DNA of 64,000 nt from Mycobacterium senriense (GCF_019668465.1 NZ_AP024828.1:2480001-2544000); one strand, 5' to 3'; numbered from the stretch's first letter, positions 11,615 to 23,703 are shown. Numbers and translations are program-made. Notes: generated from the letters alone by a model not told the origin.

Positions 11615-12550
11615 ATGGCCGGAAACTCGCGCCGCCGTGGGGCGATCCGCAAGGAGGGCACCAAGAAGGGCCCGACCGTGGGTTCGGGGGGCCAGCGCCG
11701 CCGCGGCCTGGAAGGACGCGGCCCCACCCCGCCCGCGCATATGCGCCCGAACCATCCTGCGGCCAAGCGCGCCAAGGCCCAGAGCCGTCGGCCGGCGCGC
11801 GGCCCCCGAACCGACGAAGCCGAGACGGTGCTGGGCCGCAACCCGGTGCTCGAATGCCTGCGGGCGGGGGTGCCGGCCACCGCGCTATACGTGGCGCTGG
11901 GCACCGAGGCCGACGAACGGCTCACCGAATCCGTCACCCGGGCCGCCGATCTGGGGATTTCCATCCTCGAGGTACCGCGTACCGATCTGGACCGGATGAC
12001 CAGCAACCACCTGCATCAGGGGATCTCGTTGCAGGTGCCGCCCTACAACTACGCCCACCCCGATGACCTGGTTGCCGCCGCGCTCGCCTCGCCGCCGGCG
12101 CTGCTGGTCGCGCTGGACAACATCTCCGATCCCCGCAACCTGGGCGCGATCGTCCGATCGGTGGCGGCATTCGGCGGCCACGGGGTGCTGATCCCGCAGC
12201 GCCGGTCGGCCTCGGTGACGGCGGTGGCCTGGCGCACCAGCGCGGGGGCCGCGGCCCGCATCCCGGTGGCGCGCGCCACGAATCTGAACAGGACACTGAC
12301 GGATTGGGCCGGGCGCGGCCTGCGGGTGATCGGTCTGGACGCCGGCGGTGGCACCACGCTCGACGACGTCGACGGCACCGATCCGCTGGTGGTCGTCGTG
12401 GGCTCGGAAGGCAAGGGGCTGTCGCGGCTGGTGCGGCAGAACTGCGACGAAGTCGTGTCCATCCCGATGGCCGGAAACACCGAATCGCTGAACGCGTCGG
12501 TGGCCGCCGGCGTGGTACTCGCCGAAATCACCCGCCAGCGCAGGGGTTAA
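11615..12550 (+). CDS. rlmB: SpoU/TrmH-family 23S rRNA 2'-O-methyltransferase (RlmB-like)
   Basis: A 311-residue SPOUT methyltransferase (Rv3579c family). A basic, Gly/Arg/Lys-rich N-terminal tail of about 70 residues is followed by the substrate-binding domain ([12 protein letters not shown]). The catalytic domain has [23 protein letters not shown] and the knot motif [15 protein letters not shown]. The exact rRNA or tRNA target cannot be read from sequence. It follows cysS directly. Confidence 0.9.
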   Translation: MAGNSRRRGAIRKEGTKKGPTVGSGGQRRRGLEGRGPTPPAHMRPNHPAAKRAKAQSRRPARGPRTDEAETVLGRNPVLECLRAGVPATALYVALGTEADERLTESVTRAADLGISILEVPRTDLDRMTSNHLHQGISLQVPPYNYAHPDDLVAAALASPPALLVALDNISDPRNLGAIVRSVAAFGGHGVLIPQRRSASVTAVAWRTSAGAAARIPVARATNLNRTLTDWAGRGLRVIGLDAGGGTTLDDVDGTDPLVVVVGSEGKGLSRLVRQNCDEVVSIPMAGNTESLNASVAAGVVLAEITRQRRG

Positions 12551-12555
12551 TCCCG

Positions 12556-13548
12556 TTGCCCGGCCGGCCCGCGCGCCTTCGTGCCGCGGTGGCGGTGGTG
12601 CTGCTGGCCGTGGCGCTGTGGCCGGTCGGCGCTGCCCGGGCCCAGGCGACCGACTTCGACCTGCAGGCCCACCGCGGGGGGCGCGGGGAGACCACCGAGG
12701 AGTCCCTGCGCGGGTTCGCCAAGGCGCTCGAATTGGGCGTCAGCACATTGGAACTCGACGTCGTGCTGACCAAGGACGGGCAACCGCTGGTGTGGCATGA
12801 TCCGACCATCCAGGCCGAAAAGTGCGCCGACACCGCGCCCGCGTTCGCCGGTGACCCGCAGTACCCGTACGTCGGCAAGCTCGTGCACGAACTCACCCTG
12901 GCGCAGGTCGAAACCCTGGACTGCGGCCGCCTGCTCGATGAGTTTCCCCGGGCAGAGGTGGTGCGGGGCAACAAGGTAGCGACGCTGCCGCAGGTTTTCG
13001 CGCTCACCGACTCCTATCGCGCCGACGGGATCCGCTACAACATCGAAACCAAGGTGGAGGCCGACCGGCCCGGCACATCGGCCGAGCCGCAGGAGTTCGT
13101 CGACGTGATCCTGGCCGCGGTCAGGTCCGCGGGCAAGGCCGATCGGGTGGAGATTCAGAGCTTCGACTGGCGCACCCTGCCGCTGGTGCGGCGCGCCGAT
13201 CCGTCAATTCCGTTGGCGGCCCTGTACGACGGGCACACCTGGGTGCCGGACTCGCCCTGGCTGGCCGGCGAAAACCCCACGCTCATCGGCGATCCGTTGA
13301 TCGGTGCGCGGATGGTGGGCGCCGGCATCGTCTCACCGGATTATCGACTGGTCACCGGCCAGGCGTACGTCGACCGCGCACATGCGTTGGGGCTCAAGGT
13401 GCTTCCGTGGACGGTCAATGACACCGCCGCCATGCGTCAGCAGATCGGATACGGGGTCGACGGCATCATCACCGACTATCCGACGCTGCTGCGCGGCGTG
13501 CTCGCCGAACTGGCGATGCCGTTGCCGCCGTCCTACCGGCGGGGCTAG
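12556..13548 (+). CDS. Secreted glycerophosphodiester phosphodiesterase
   Basis: A 330-residue GDPD-family TIM-barrel enzyme that hydrolyses glycerophosphodiesters. A signal peptide of about 26 residues ends at AARA, followed by the active-site HRGG and the metal-binding LELDVVLTKDGQPLVWHD. I chose TTG 12556, 5 bases after the rlmB stop, because it gives a complete signal peptide. There is no counterpart at this position in M. tuberculosis. Its end overlaps the convergent flavoprotein gene by 4 bases. Confidence 0.85.
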   Translation: MPGRPARLRAAVAVVLLAVALWPVGAARAQATDFDLQAHRGGRGETTEESLRGFAKALELGVSTLELDVVLTKDGQPLVWHDPTIQAEKCADTAPAFAGDPQYPYVGKLVHELTLAQVETLDCGRLLDEFPRAEVVRGNKVATLPQVFALTDSYRADGIRYNIETKVEADRPGTSAEPQEFVDVILAAVRSAGKADRVEIQSFDWRTLPLVRRADPSIPLAALYDGHTWVPDSPWLAGENPTLIGDPLIGARMVGAGIVSPDYRLVTGQAYVDRAHALGLKVLPWTVNDTAAMRQQIGYGVDGIITDYPTLLRGVLAELAMPLPPSYRRG

Positions 13549-14954
13549 CGGGCGATGCTGCCGGCCAGATCGCCGTTGTCCCGAGCAGGCTGCTCGTCGC
13601 CGCGTCGCGGTCGGCGAAGGTTCGCGCACGCGGCCCGCCACATCATGCCCGGGCGCAGCAGTCGGGAAGCGGGATCGATAAGTGCGGTGACCCTGACGAA
13701 CCGATCGACCGCGACGGCGTCGTATTCGGTCGCAGTGAGTATGCGATCGATGTAGCCGTTGAGCAGCCGGGTGAGCAGCGGTGGCGTGCCCTCGATCTCG
13801 GGCAGGCACAGGTCCGGGTTCGCCGACAGCTCCCACGCCTGGCGGATCGGCACCGCGGCGGCCCGGAAGAATCGCCGCGCCAAATCCTCTGTGCCCTCCC
13901 ACAAGCAGTCGCGCAGCGCCACCGCCTCCAGTGCGGCGACCGTCATGCCCTGGCCGTAGATCGGGTTGAAGCTGCAGATCGCGTCGCCCATCACCAGCAG
14001 GCCTTCCGGGAAGCGTTGCATCTTGTCGTAGCGGCGCCACTGGCTGGTCGGCTGACCGTGCCGGGTGGGATCGCCGATGGGTTCGGCGGCTCGGACCGCG
14101 GCCAGCAGATGGGCCGGGGCGCAGTCCTCGACGAACTCGCACATCGATGTCAGGTCGGGCTGCGGCCCGTGGCCCGCTATGCCGTACACGGTGAACATCC
14201 AGGTGTCGTTCTCCGAGCGCAACATGCCCACCCCGCGCGGACGCCCCGGCACCGCTCCGACGATGAAACCGAATTCGTGCAGTGCGTCCGGCGCCATCCG
14301 CAGGCGTTGGCTCACGTAGGTCAGCTGCACCGGCACATGAACCTCGGCCGGGCGCTGGTAGCCCAGGGCGGTCAGCCAGGCCGGGGTGCGCGCTCCGCGC
14401 CCGGTGGCATCGAGCACCAAATCCGCGCTCAGCGTAACGCCGTCGCGGGTGCGACGGTCGACCACCCGGACGCCGGTCACCCGTCGGCGATCCGATGTCG
14501 TGGTCAAGTCCACGATGTCGTGCTCGTCGAGCAGCGTGACGCCGGGGATCCGGCGCAGTCGCGCTCGGACATGCTCCTCGAGGAACGGCCGGGTGGCCAG
14601 ATAGGCGGCGAACGAAGGGGCGCCCCCCGAACGCACCATCAGGTGGTCGCCCAAGCTGTAGTACAGCTGCGAGAGATCACGGCCGTCGAGGTGATGCGCG
14701 CCGTCGACGACCATCGCATCGAGGACGCCGGGGAACAATTGCTCGAGCACCAGGGCGCCGCGAGGCAGCAGGCCGTGCAGGTGGCGACCCTGCGGCACAC
14801 CGCGACGAGCGCAGGCCGTTTCGGGAGGGATGTCGGGCAGTGGATCGCGCTCCACCACCGTGACCGTGCCGAAGAACTCGCTGAGCGATCGCGCGGCCAC
14901 CAGGCCGGCCATGCTCGCTCCCAAGACCACCGCGTGATCGCCGATCATTGCCAT
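13545..14954 (-). CDS. FAD-dependent monooxygenase-like oxidoreductase
   Basis: A 469-residue flavoprotein. The N-terminal FAD-binding motif is LGASMAG, a variant Rossmann turn, and the late GD-X6-P motif of aromatic and epoxidase-type monooxygenases is present (GDAICSFNPIYGQGM). The substrate is unknown; squalene-epoxidase-like or polyketide-tailoring roles are both possible. The start could be ATG 14954 or 14948. It is divergent from the LuxR-type regulator, which may control it. Confidence 0.8.
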   Translation of the reverse strand: MAMIGDHAVVLGASMAGLVAARSLSEFFGTVTVVERDPLPDIPPETACARRGVPQGRHLHGLLPRGALVLEQLFPGVLDAMVVDGAHHLDGRDLSQLYYSLGDHLMVRSGGAPSFAAYLATRPFLEEHVRARLRRIPGVTLLDEHDIVDLTTTSDRRRVTGVRVVDRRTRDGVTLSADLVLDATGRGARTPAWLTALGYQRPAEVHVPVQLTYVSQRLRMAPDALHEFGFIVGAVPGRPRGVGMLRSENDTWMFTVYGIAGHGPQPDLTSMCEFVEDCAPAHLLAAVRAAEPIGDPTRHGQPTSQWRRYDKMQRFPEGLLVMGDAICSFNPIYGQGMTVAALEAVALRDCLWEGTEDLARRFFRAAAVPIRQAWELSANPDLCLPEIEGTPPLLTRLLNGYIDRILTATEYDAVAVDRFVRVTALIDPASRLLRPGMMWRAACANLRRPRRGDEQPARDNGDLAGSIAR

Positions 14955-15124
14955 AGCCCACCGCCTGTGCTGAGCGCGTACCCGACGAAAACCATGCTCA
15001 TGGCCGGAAACGGGGGCCGACAGCGTAGCCGACTACGCCATTGCCACGGGGCGGCTACTCGCGATGCCAGCGAACGCCGCCAAAGCGGCTCCGCGCGATG
15101 CGCGCGGCCCGTTATAGTCGCCGA

Positions 15125-17763
15125 ATGATCGGCACCGAGCCGCTGGCCGGGCGCGCCAGCGAATTGGGAATCATTCGCCGCGCCCTGAGTGCGGGCGGCA
15201 ACCACACGGGCGTGGTGATCGCCGGAGCCCCCGGAGTGGGCAAGACCCGGCTCGCCCACGAGGCACTGCGGCGCGCCGAGGCGTCCGGGGAGCGGACCAG
15301 GTGGATCGTCGGCACCGACTCGGCGCAGGCGCTGCCACTGGGAGCGTTCATCGGGTCGATGACCGAGGCTCTGAACGAGGCGCAGTCGGATCCTTTGACC
15401 GATGTGCGACGGGTGATCAATTCGTTTGTCGCGCAACAGCGTCAACGCCGTGTGCTGATCGGGGTCGACGACGCGCACCTGTTGGACGGATTGTCCGCGA
15501 TGGTCGTCCACCAGTTGGCGCAGTCGGGTGGGGTACGGCTGGTGGTCACCGTACGCATCGGCCTCGACGAACCGGACGCGGTGACGGCGCTGTGGAAAGA
15601 CGGGTTGTTGGAAAGGCTTGATCTCAAACCATTTTCGGCTGCGGCGACACGCGAGGTCATCGAGAGCAAGCTGGGCGGTCCGGTCGATGCGCTCAGCGCA
15701 GCGCGGTTCCAGAGGCTGACCGGTGGCAACGCACTGTTCCTGCGGCAGCTGCTGGCGGATCAGGTGGCCGCCGGGCGGATGCGCAAGACGGCCGGGGTAT
15801 GGATGTGGGACGGCGACGTCGCGGTCTCGGCGAGCCTGTCCGAAACGGTGGGCCGTCAGATGGGGCGGCTCAGCCCGGAAGTGGCGATGGTGATCGACAC
15901 GTTGTCGCAGTGTGAGCCGCTGGCCGTCGACGTGCTGTGCGACGTGGCGCGGCGCAGCGACCTGGCGGCAGCCGAGCGGATGGGCCTGGTGAGCATCGAA
16001 CGCACCGGCGCCGGCTTGACGGCCAGACTCGCCCACCCGCTGTTCGGTGAGCTGCGCCGCGCGAGCGCCGGCGAGCTGTATCTGTCGGAGATCCGCGGCA
16101 GGCTGGCGGCGCGGCTGGGCGACGACGGTGACGCCGACATGCAGGCCACGGTCCGGCGCGCGTTGCTGCGCCTCGAGTCGAACCTCGATCCCGACCCCGG
16201 GCTGTACCTGGAATCGGCGCGCCATGCGATGACCCTGCTGGATCTGGATCTGGCCGACCGATTCGCCACCGCCGCAACGGAAGCCGGTGCGCCCGGGGCG
16301 GCGGGGGTGCGGGCCATGAACCTGGCGCTGCAGGGACGCGGCGATCCGGCCGAGTCGGCGCTGCGCGCGATGGCCGGCAGCGACCTGCCCGACGGCCATC
16401 ACTGGGCGACCGTGCGGGCGGCCAACCTGATGTGGAATCTCTTCGACCCCAACGCAGCGGCCGAGATCCTCGACGGGCTTGCCGCGCTTGACTCCGAGAC
16501 TCCCGCCCAGCGAGCGGAGCGGTTGGCGGTGCAGGCCTGCCTGGATGCGGTGACGGCGCGCTGCGAAACCGCGGCCGCGAATGCCCGGGCCGCCTTGGGT
16601 TTTCTCGACCTGCCCGGCTTCCATACGATGATGGCCTCGCTCGCGCTGATCATGGCGATGGGGGCGCTGGGTCAGGTCGATGAGCTCGCCGGCGTGGCCG
16701 AGCAGACGCTGCGGCGTGCGACGACGTCGTTTCAGGCATCGCATATGCGGTTCTGGTTCGGCGCGGTCTACGGTCGCGCCTGCCGGTTGACCGGTCGGAT
16801 CGATGAATTCGTCAGCACGGCAAGGCAACTGGCCGAATCGTCCCGCGATATTCCTGGCCTTGCGTATGCGAACCTGGCCCTATTGTCCGGCACCGCCGAG
16901 CTGGCTCGCGGCGCCGTCGCCGAGGCGGCCCGGCTGGTGCACGAGGCGGCGGCCGGGGTGCAAACACACTATGTGACAACGGGTTTGCGGCCGGCGAGCT
17001 ATTTCGCACTGGCCGAGGCGCACGCCAAGCTCGGGCAGGCCGACGATGCGAACGACGCGGTCGCCGCGGCGCGGTCATGCGTGCCGGCCGACTTTCGGTT
17101 CATGCACACCGGCCTGTCCCTGGCCGAGGGGTGGGCGATGGCGGCGAGCGGACGGCTGGACGAGGCCGTAGCATGCGCAACGGACGCGGTGCGACTGGCG
17201 CGCGACCGTGGCCAGCCCACCCACGAGCTGGCCTGCATCCAGGCGGCGGCGCAATGGGGTGACGCCACGCACGCGGCGCGGGCGCGGGAGCTGGCCGGCG
17301 CGTTGTCGCTGCCGCTGGCCGAGGCCGTCGCATCGCATGCGGAGGCGCTGTCGGCCCGCGATGGGGAGGGCCTGCTGGCGGCCTCGGCGGCGTACCGGGG
17401 GATCGGTGATCGGGTCGCGGCCGCCGACGCGGCCGCGCAGGCCTCGGTGGTGTTCGACGAACACCAACACCGTCGCCGCGGAATGTACGCCGCGGCGCTG
17501 GCCAGGGAACTGGCCGACGAGTGCGGTGGCCTGCACACGCCGGCGCTGCACACCCCGACGGGCCTGAAGTTGTCCGGCCGACAGCGCGCCGTCGTCGAAC
17601 TCGTGGTCGCCGGCCTGTCCAATCGCGAGATCGCGGAGAAGCTGGTGATGTCGGTGCGCACCGTGGAAGGCCACGTGTACCGGGCCTGCCAGCGGGTGGG
17701 GGCCCAGTCGCGCGAGGAACTGGCGTCGATCATCCGATCGGGCCCCTGCGGCTCGACCCCGCC

Positions 17764-17767
<4 letters not shown>
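15125..17767 (+). CDS. Large LuxR-family ATPase transcriptional regulator
   Basis: An 880-residue regulator of the LAL/MalT type. There is an N-terminal AAA/NTPase domain with Walker A GAPGVGKT, a long helical, TPR-like middle region rich in Ala and Leu, and a C-terminal LuxR HTH (LSGRQRAVVELVVAGLSNREIAEKL region). ATG 15125 places the NTPase domain at the N-terminus. The inducer is unknown. The divergent flavin monooxygenase is a plausible target (170-base shared gap). It is absent from the equivalent M. tuberculosis interval. Confidence 0.88.
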
Positions 17768-19005
<1,238 letters not shown>

Positions 19006-19018
19006 CGTCAGATCCGCT

Positions 19019-19936
19019 TCACTGCCAAGGGTCTTCGCGTCGCCACACCGTGGGCATGTGCACCGCGACACCGTCCTGTGCGGCCAGCTCGTCGAGGATG
19101 CCGACGGAGACGTTCAGGTCGTCACCCGCATAGGGCAAGGCGCGCAACGGTTTTGTCAGCGGGCGGAAGAAGTCGTCCCAGTGGATGAGGATCACCCGTC
19201 GCGCCCCCACCGCGCGCACCGTCTCGGTCCAGTAGTCGACCAGGTACGAGCGCGGCTGCAGCCCCAATTGCCCGACGGACAGATACACGGCGTCGGCGCG
19301 GTGGCCGGCCAGGGCGCCCTTGACGAAGCCGGCGCTGCCCTGGATCAGCAGCCGCCGGTCGGTGGGCAGGTGGTGCACCAGCGCCGACCAGGATTCCCCG
19401 CAGCGGTACGCCGACGCCTTCACCGGCGGGGTCACCGGCTCGTCGATGACGCCGGGGAACCGGTCGGGCGGGCAGTGGTGCGATTCGATCAGGGTGACGT
19501 CGTAGGCGCCCAACCGAATCGGTTCGCCGTCGACCGCGACGACGATCCGGTTCTCGGGCAGCCCGTACCCGCGCCCGACGTTGGCCGCGGACTGCCCGCC
19601 GACCAGCTGCGCGCCGGTGCGATCGGCGACCAGCGCGGAGTCCAGCACGTGGTCGATGTGGGTGTGCACCGGAATGACCGCCGCCAGCCGCGAGATCTTC
19701 GCCCGGGCAAGGCATCCGTCGACCCGCGCCGGCGAGGGCGCCACCTTGCCGGCCGCGATCCTGGCCAAGCCCGGCCGGGAGAAGTAGCCGTCGGTCATCA
19801 ACGCCGACGAGCCGTCGTCGATCAGCAGGGTCGCCACACCCATCCAGGTCACCGAGGGCGCGCCGGGTTCGGCGGGGGGCGCGTCGAACCGGTCCGCGTA
19901 GCGCGCGATGTCGGGCCGCCCGAGTTTCAGGCGCAT
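19019..19936 (-). CDS. MBL-fold metallohydrolase (Rv3577 family)
   Basis: A 305-residue metallo-beta-lactamase-fold protein. The metal motif HTHIDH is present, with later His and Asp residues (SHHC, HWDD). It resembles the UlaG/NAPE-PLD-like branch rather than antibiotic-hydrolysing enzymes. It lies in a same-strand run (pxpA, this gene, arsB2), sharing one base with pxpA. The substrate is unknown. Confidence 0.8.
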   Translation of the reverse strand: MRLKLGRPDIARYADRFDAPPAEPGAPSVTWMGVATLLIDDGSSALMTDGYFSRPGLARIAAGKVAPSPARVDGCLARAKISRLAAVIPVHTHIDHVLDSALVADRTGAQLVGGQSAANVGRGYGLPENRIVVAVDGEPIRLGAYDVTLIESHHCPPDRFPGVIDEPVTPPVKASAYRCGESWSALVHHLPTDRRLLIQGSAGFVKGALAGHRADAVYLSVGQLGLQPRSYLVDYWTETVRAVGARRVILIHWDDFFRPLTKPLRALPYAGDDLNVSVGILDELAAQDGVAVHMPTVWRREDPWQ

Positions 19937-20694
19937 CAGCAGAAGGCCCCGATCTTGACGCCGGACGCCTCGAGGCGGCCGCGGACGGCGGCGGCGATCT
20001 GCACGGCATCCGGCGAATCACCATGCACACAAACGGATTCCGCCGTCAAAGCGAGCCGCGTGCCGTCGGTCGCGGTGACCTGCCCCGAGGTGACCATGGT
20101 GGCCACCCGGTCGGCGATCTCGGCCGGGTCGTGCAGCACCGCGCCCTGCTCACGACGGGACACCAGCTGGCCGTCGGGCCGGTACGCCCGGTCGGCGAAA
20201 GCCTCTGCGACCGTGCGTAACCCGCGGCGGGCGGCTTCGTCGAAAAACGCCGAACCCGCCATGCCCAGCACCGGCAGCCCGGCATCCACCAGGCGCACCG
20301 CCTCGGCCACGGCGGCGGCCTGCTCGGTGTGGGTCACGATCGTGTTGTACAGCGCGCCATGCGGTTTGACGTAGGCCACCGACGAGCCGGCCGCGTGCGC
20401 TATCGCCTGCAGCGCGCCGATCTGATACACCACGTCGGCGATCAGGTCCTCGGCGGCGACGTCGATGAAGCGCCTGCCGAATCCGGCCAGGTCGCGATAG
20501 CTCACCTGCGCCCCGATGCGGACCCCACGCCCGGCGGCCGACCGGCATACCCGGATCAGGCCCGCGGGGTCGCCCGCATGAAAACCGCACGCGACGTTGG
20601 CGCTCGTGACGATGCCGAGCATGGCGTCGTCGTCACCCAGGCGCCAGACGCCAAAGCCCTCGCCCAGGTCGGCGTTGAGGTCGATACCGGCCAC
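19936..20694 (-). CDS. pxpA: LamB/YcsF family, 5-oxoprolinase subunit A
   Basis: A 252-residue protein with the family N-terminus [11 protein letters not shown], then [11 protein letters not shown] and [10 protein letters not shown]. PxpA works with PxpB and PxpC to open 5-oxoproline to glutamate using ATP. The partner subunits are not in this window, so they must be elsewhere or missing. It ends one base into the MBL-fold gene. Confidence 0.88.
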   Translation of the reverse strand: MAGIDLNADLGEGFGVWRLGDDDAMLGIVTSANVACGFHAGDPAGLIRVCRSAAGRGVRIGAQVSYRDLAGFGRRFIDVAAEDLIADVVYQIGALQAIAHAAGSSVAYVKPHGALYNTIVTHTEQAAAVAEAVRLVDAGLPVLGMAGSAFFDEAARRGLRTVAEAFADRAYRPDGQLVSRREQGAVLHDPAEIADRVATMVTSGQVTATDGTRLALTAESVCVHGDSPDAVQIAAAVRGRLEASGVKIGAFC

Positions 20695-20755
20695 CCGCCC
20701 AGCTTATGGGGGCGCGGTCGGGCCGGCCTAGGCCAGGCGGCTGTGCGGCGCCCGC

Positions 20756-21466
20756 CTACCGCTTGGTGACCTTGGCCGCGATCTGTTGGGCGAGGTCGAC
20801 CGCGGACCCGCCGGGCAGGAAGGAGCCGCAGGTGGCGACGTCGATGACGACGTTGTTGCGCGCGGTCAACGCCCGCTGGCACGTCCAGCCGTCGCTGCTG
20901 TCCTGAACCTCGGATGTGCTCAGCGTGCCCCCGACCTTGTGGGTCTCGCCTACCGCCCACACGATTTCGGGCTTGCCCGTGGGACGTTCGGAAAACTTGC
21001 GATTGGCGCACGCGAACCACCGTCGCACCGAGGCGTCGTAGAACGTGTCGGCCTTCCGCGCGGACGGGAACGCGATCACTGCCTGGATGGCGGAGTCGTT
21101 GCGGACCGCCGGGTCATCGAAGTTGTCGTCGAGGCGCTGGCCGCGCATCGCCGTCCAGCCGGTGTCCGCGTAGACGGCTGCCTGGGCCGGGCCGTCCATT
21201 GCCAGGCAGCTCTTGTCGCTGAAAGTCGAGCTCCAGTCCCACATCTCCTGCACGCCGTAGCGCAGCCGCATCCCCGCGTTGAGCAAGGAGTTGATCTGGT
21301 CCTTATCGAGCAGCAGCCCGTCGAGGGCCGCGGCGGTCAGCGGGGTCTGGGGCACTGGACCGACGGCATCCGCGGGCGAAGCGCGGCCGCCGACGACGTT
21401 GGTGCAGCCGGCCGTCAGGGCGCACACTGCCGCAAGCACCGGGAACGCGATTCGCCTGCGCACCAC
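20756..21466 (-). CDS. lppH: LppH-like lipoprotein with PknH-type sensor domain
   Basis: A 236-residue exported lipoprotein (Rv3576 family). The signal ends in the lipobox LTAGC and is followed by a PknH-like extracellular sensor domain with conserved Cys residues and Trp-rich motifs (MWDWSS). The ligand is unknown. It is divergent from the LacI-type regulator across a 204-base gap. Confidence 0.87.
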   Translation of the reverse strand: MVRRRIAFPVLAAVCALTAGCTNVVGGRASPADAVGPVPQTPLTAAALDGLLLDKDQINSLLNAGMRLRYGVQEMWDWSSTFSDKSCLAMDGPAQAAVYADTGWTAMRGQRLDDNFDDPAVRNDSAIQAVIAFPSARKADTFYDASVRRWFACANRKFSERPTGKPEIVWAVGETHKVGGTLSTSEVQDSSDGWTCQRALTARNNVVIDVATCGSFLPGGSAVDLAQQIAAKVTKR

Positions 21467-21503
21467 TGCCTTCTCCGACGTGGGGCCAATGTGTGTAACA
21501 AGC

Positions 21504-21609
21504 TTAGGCGGCGGACTCTTGCCGGCGCCCGATCAGCCAGCAAATCAGGTAGATCAGAAACGAGACGCTCGCGATCGCCCCGGCCGATCCAGATGAAAAC
21601 TGTTTCCAT
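21504..21609 (-). other. Possible remnant of a tiny membrane protein
   Basis: In the lppH/LacI gap a short frame reads KQFSSGSAGAIASVSFLIYL then ICWLIGRRQESAA and a TAA at 21504-21506. That is one clear hydrophobic helix with a basic end. An in-frame TAA lies immediately upstream and there is no ATG, GTG or TTG in frame. An ATG exists one frame away (METVFIW). Either the gene has lost its start by a frameshift or the resemblance is chance. Confidence 0.2.
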
Positions 21610-21670
21610 TACGACCCCGCACGCTGAAGCGCGTACGCGCGGGCCCCGATCCGCTGTACCCTCACCGAAC

Positions 21671-22750
21671 GTGAGTCCCACACCGCGCCGGCGTGCGACT
21701 CTGGCGTCGTTGGCGGACGAGCTCAACGTTTCGCGCACGACGATCTCGAATGCCTTCAATCGGCCCGATCAGCTCTCGCCCGATTTGCGTGAGCGTGTGC
21801 TCGCGACGGCCAAGCGGCTCGGATACGCCGGCCCCGACCCGGTGGCGCGATCGTTGCGCACCCGCAAGGCCGGCGCGGTCGCCCTGGTGATGGCCGAACC
21901 CCTGACCTACTTCTTCAGCGACCCGGCCGCGCGGGACTTCGTCACCGGGGTGGCGCAGTCGTGCGAGGCGTTGGGGCAGGGGCTGCTGCTGGTGGCCGTC
22001 GGGCCCAGCCGCAGCCTCAAAGACGGGACGGCCGCGGTGCTTTCGGCCGGCGTGGACGGCTTCGTGGTGTATTCGGTGTGCGACGACGATCCCTACCTGC
22101 AGGTGGCGCTGCAGCGCCGGCTGCCGGTCGTGGTGGTCGACCAACCCAAAGGGCTGGCCGGCGTTTCCCGGGTCGGCATCGACGACCGCGCCGCGATGCG
22201 CGAACTCGCCGACTACGTGCTGGGCCTGGGGCACCGCGAGATCGGGCTGCTGACCATGCGGCTGGGCCGCGACCGGCGCCAGGGTCTGGTGGACGCCGAC
22301 CGGCTGCGCTCACCCGCCTTCGACGTGCAGCGCGAGCGCATCGTCGGCGTGTGGGAGGCGATGTCGGCCGCCGGGGTCGACCCCGATTCCCTGACCGTGG
22401 TGGAAAGCTACGAGCACCTGCCCGAATCGGGCGGCGCGGCCGCCAAGGTGGCCCTCGAGACCAATCCGCGGATCACCGCGCTCATGTGCACCGCGGACAT
22501 CCTGGCCCTGTCCGCCATGGATTACCTGCGCGCGCACGGCATTTACGTGCCCGGCCAGATGACCGTCACCGGGTTCGACGGCGTGCCCGAGGCCGTCAAC
22601 CGCGGCCTGACCACGGTGTCGCAATCCAGCCTGCAGAAGGGCCGCAGGGCCGGAGAGCTGTTGCTGAAGCCGCCGCGCTCGGGTCTGCCGGCCGTGGAAC
22701 TGCTGGACACCGAGCTCGTCCGGGGCCGCACCGCCGGCCCGCCGGCGTGA
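21671..22750 (+). CDS. LacI-family transcriptional regulator (Rv3575c family)
   Basis: A 359-residue repressor. The N-terminal HTH (TLASLADELNVSRTTISNAFN) is followed by a periplasmic-binding-protein-like effector domain. GTG 21671 places the HTH near the N-terminus; the open frame further upstream is antisense to lppH. The effector and targets are unknown. It converges on kstR, with 12 bases between the stops. Confidence 0.9.
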   Translation: MSPTPRRRATLASLADELNVSRTTISNAFNRPDQLSPDLRERVLATAKRLGYAGPDPVARSLRTRKAGAVALVMAEPLTYFFSDPAARDFVTGVAQSCEALGQGLLLVAVGPSRSLKDGTAAVLSAGVDGFVVYSVCDDDPYLQVALQRRLPVVVVDQPKGLAGVSRVGIDDRAAMRELADYVLGLGHREIGLLTMRLGRDRRQGLVDADRLRSPAFDVQRERIVGVWEAMSAAGVDPDSLTVVESYEHLPESGGAAAKVALETNPRITALMCTADILALSAMDYLRAHGIYVPGQMTVTGFDGVPEAVNRGLTTVSQSSLQKGRRAGELLLKPPRSGLPAVELLDTELVRGRTAGPPA

Positions 22751-22762
22751 GCCGGTTGGAGA

Positions 22763-23362
22763 CTAGGCCTGTTCGGTGTCGCCGATCAGCAGCCGCACGG
22801 CCAGGTCCAGCCGCTTGCTGACGTCGGTGGCCGAGGCCCGCCGGGTGAGCCATGCCAGCAGGTTCGACAGCCACACGTCGGAGATCACCCGGGCGATGTG
22901 GTACTGGTCCTCGGTCGGCTCGCCGTCGGCCATCGCGCGCGCGAACATCGAATCGATGAGCTTCTCGACCTGGTCGACCTCGCTGGCCGCCGACGCGTCG
23001 GCGAACACGTAGGCACGCGTCATCGCCTCGGTCAGGAGGGGATTGCGTTGCATCGCGCGGTTGAGCTTGCCCACCATGAAGTTGAGCCGCTGGAACGGCG
23101 TGCCACCGGTCATCGCCGTGCGGTCCGTCTTGGCGTCGATGCGGCTGAACTCGCGGCCCAGCGCCGACACCAGCAGGTGCACCTTCGACGGGAAATACCG
23201 GTAGAGCGTTCCCACCGCGACGTCCGCGCGGTCGGCCACTGCCCGCATCTGAACTGCCTCGTAGCCGCCCTTGGAGGCGATGGCCATGGTGGCGTCCAGG
23301 ATGCGCTTGCGGCGTTCCCGCTGCGCCTCCGACCCCAGTTCGGATTCCGCCAGTACCGCCAC
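22763..23362 (-). CDS. kstR: KstR, TetR-family repressor of cholesterol catabolism
   Basis: A 199-residue TetR repressor nearly identical to M. tuberculosis KstR (Rv3574) from the HTH (AVADRADVAVGTLYRYFPSK) onward. It binds 3-oxo-cholestenoyl-CoA-type ligands and releases operators. GTG 23362 gives the family's exact length; longer in-frame starts exist up to 23644. It is divergent from fadE34, with a KstR box between them. Confidence 0.95.
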   Translation of the reverse strand: MAVLAESELGSEAQRERRKRILDATMAIASKGGYEAVQMRAVADRADVAVGTLYRYFPSKVHLLVSALGREFSRIDAKTDRTAMTGGTPFQRLNFMVGKLNRAMQRNPLLTEAMTRAYVFADASAASEVDQVEKLIDSMFARAMADGEPTEDQYHIARVISDVWLSNLLAWLTRRASATDVSKRLDLAVRLLIGDTEQA

Positions 23363-23563
23363 GTTTATGACCTCTCGCGGCTGCGCGTCAGACACGCGGC
23401 TCGGATTTGCGTTGGCTGGCATGTGACGGTTTGCTCCTGTTCCCGGCGGTTCGCTTGCAAACGATACGCATTCTGCGTGTGAATTTCCCACCTCCATACC
23501 GCCGCGGACAAGCGCTGTGCTGCTGTAATGGCGTTCGACTTGACGGTCGATCACTGGCACTAT

Positions 23564-23577
23564 TAGAACACGTTCTA
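23564..23577. promoter_or_regulatory. KstR operator between kstR and fadE34
   Basis: TAGAACACGTTCTA fits the KstR consensus TnnAACnnGTTnnA at every fixed position and is a palindrome apart from the two central bases. It lies between the divergent kstR and fadE34 starts, implying autoregulation of kstR and control of fadE34. This placement is known in M. tuberculosis. Confidence 0.88.
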
Positions 23578-23703
23578 GTCTCGAGAGAGCGGGTTGCGTG
23601 CCAACACGTGATGGAGACATACCCGCTTGGCGGGCAGATCGCACAATCAGGACAGGGGTCCAACCCCCTTGTCCGTGGAGTCAAGGACGCGGAGGTCCTC
23701 AAG

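Noticed and set aside
14945..16828. Long minus-strand frame opposite the LuxR-family regulator
   Set aside because: It overlaps the NTPase domain coding region; the composition is Arg/Gln/His-rich and no motif is visible.
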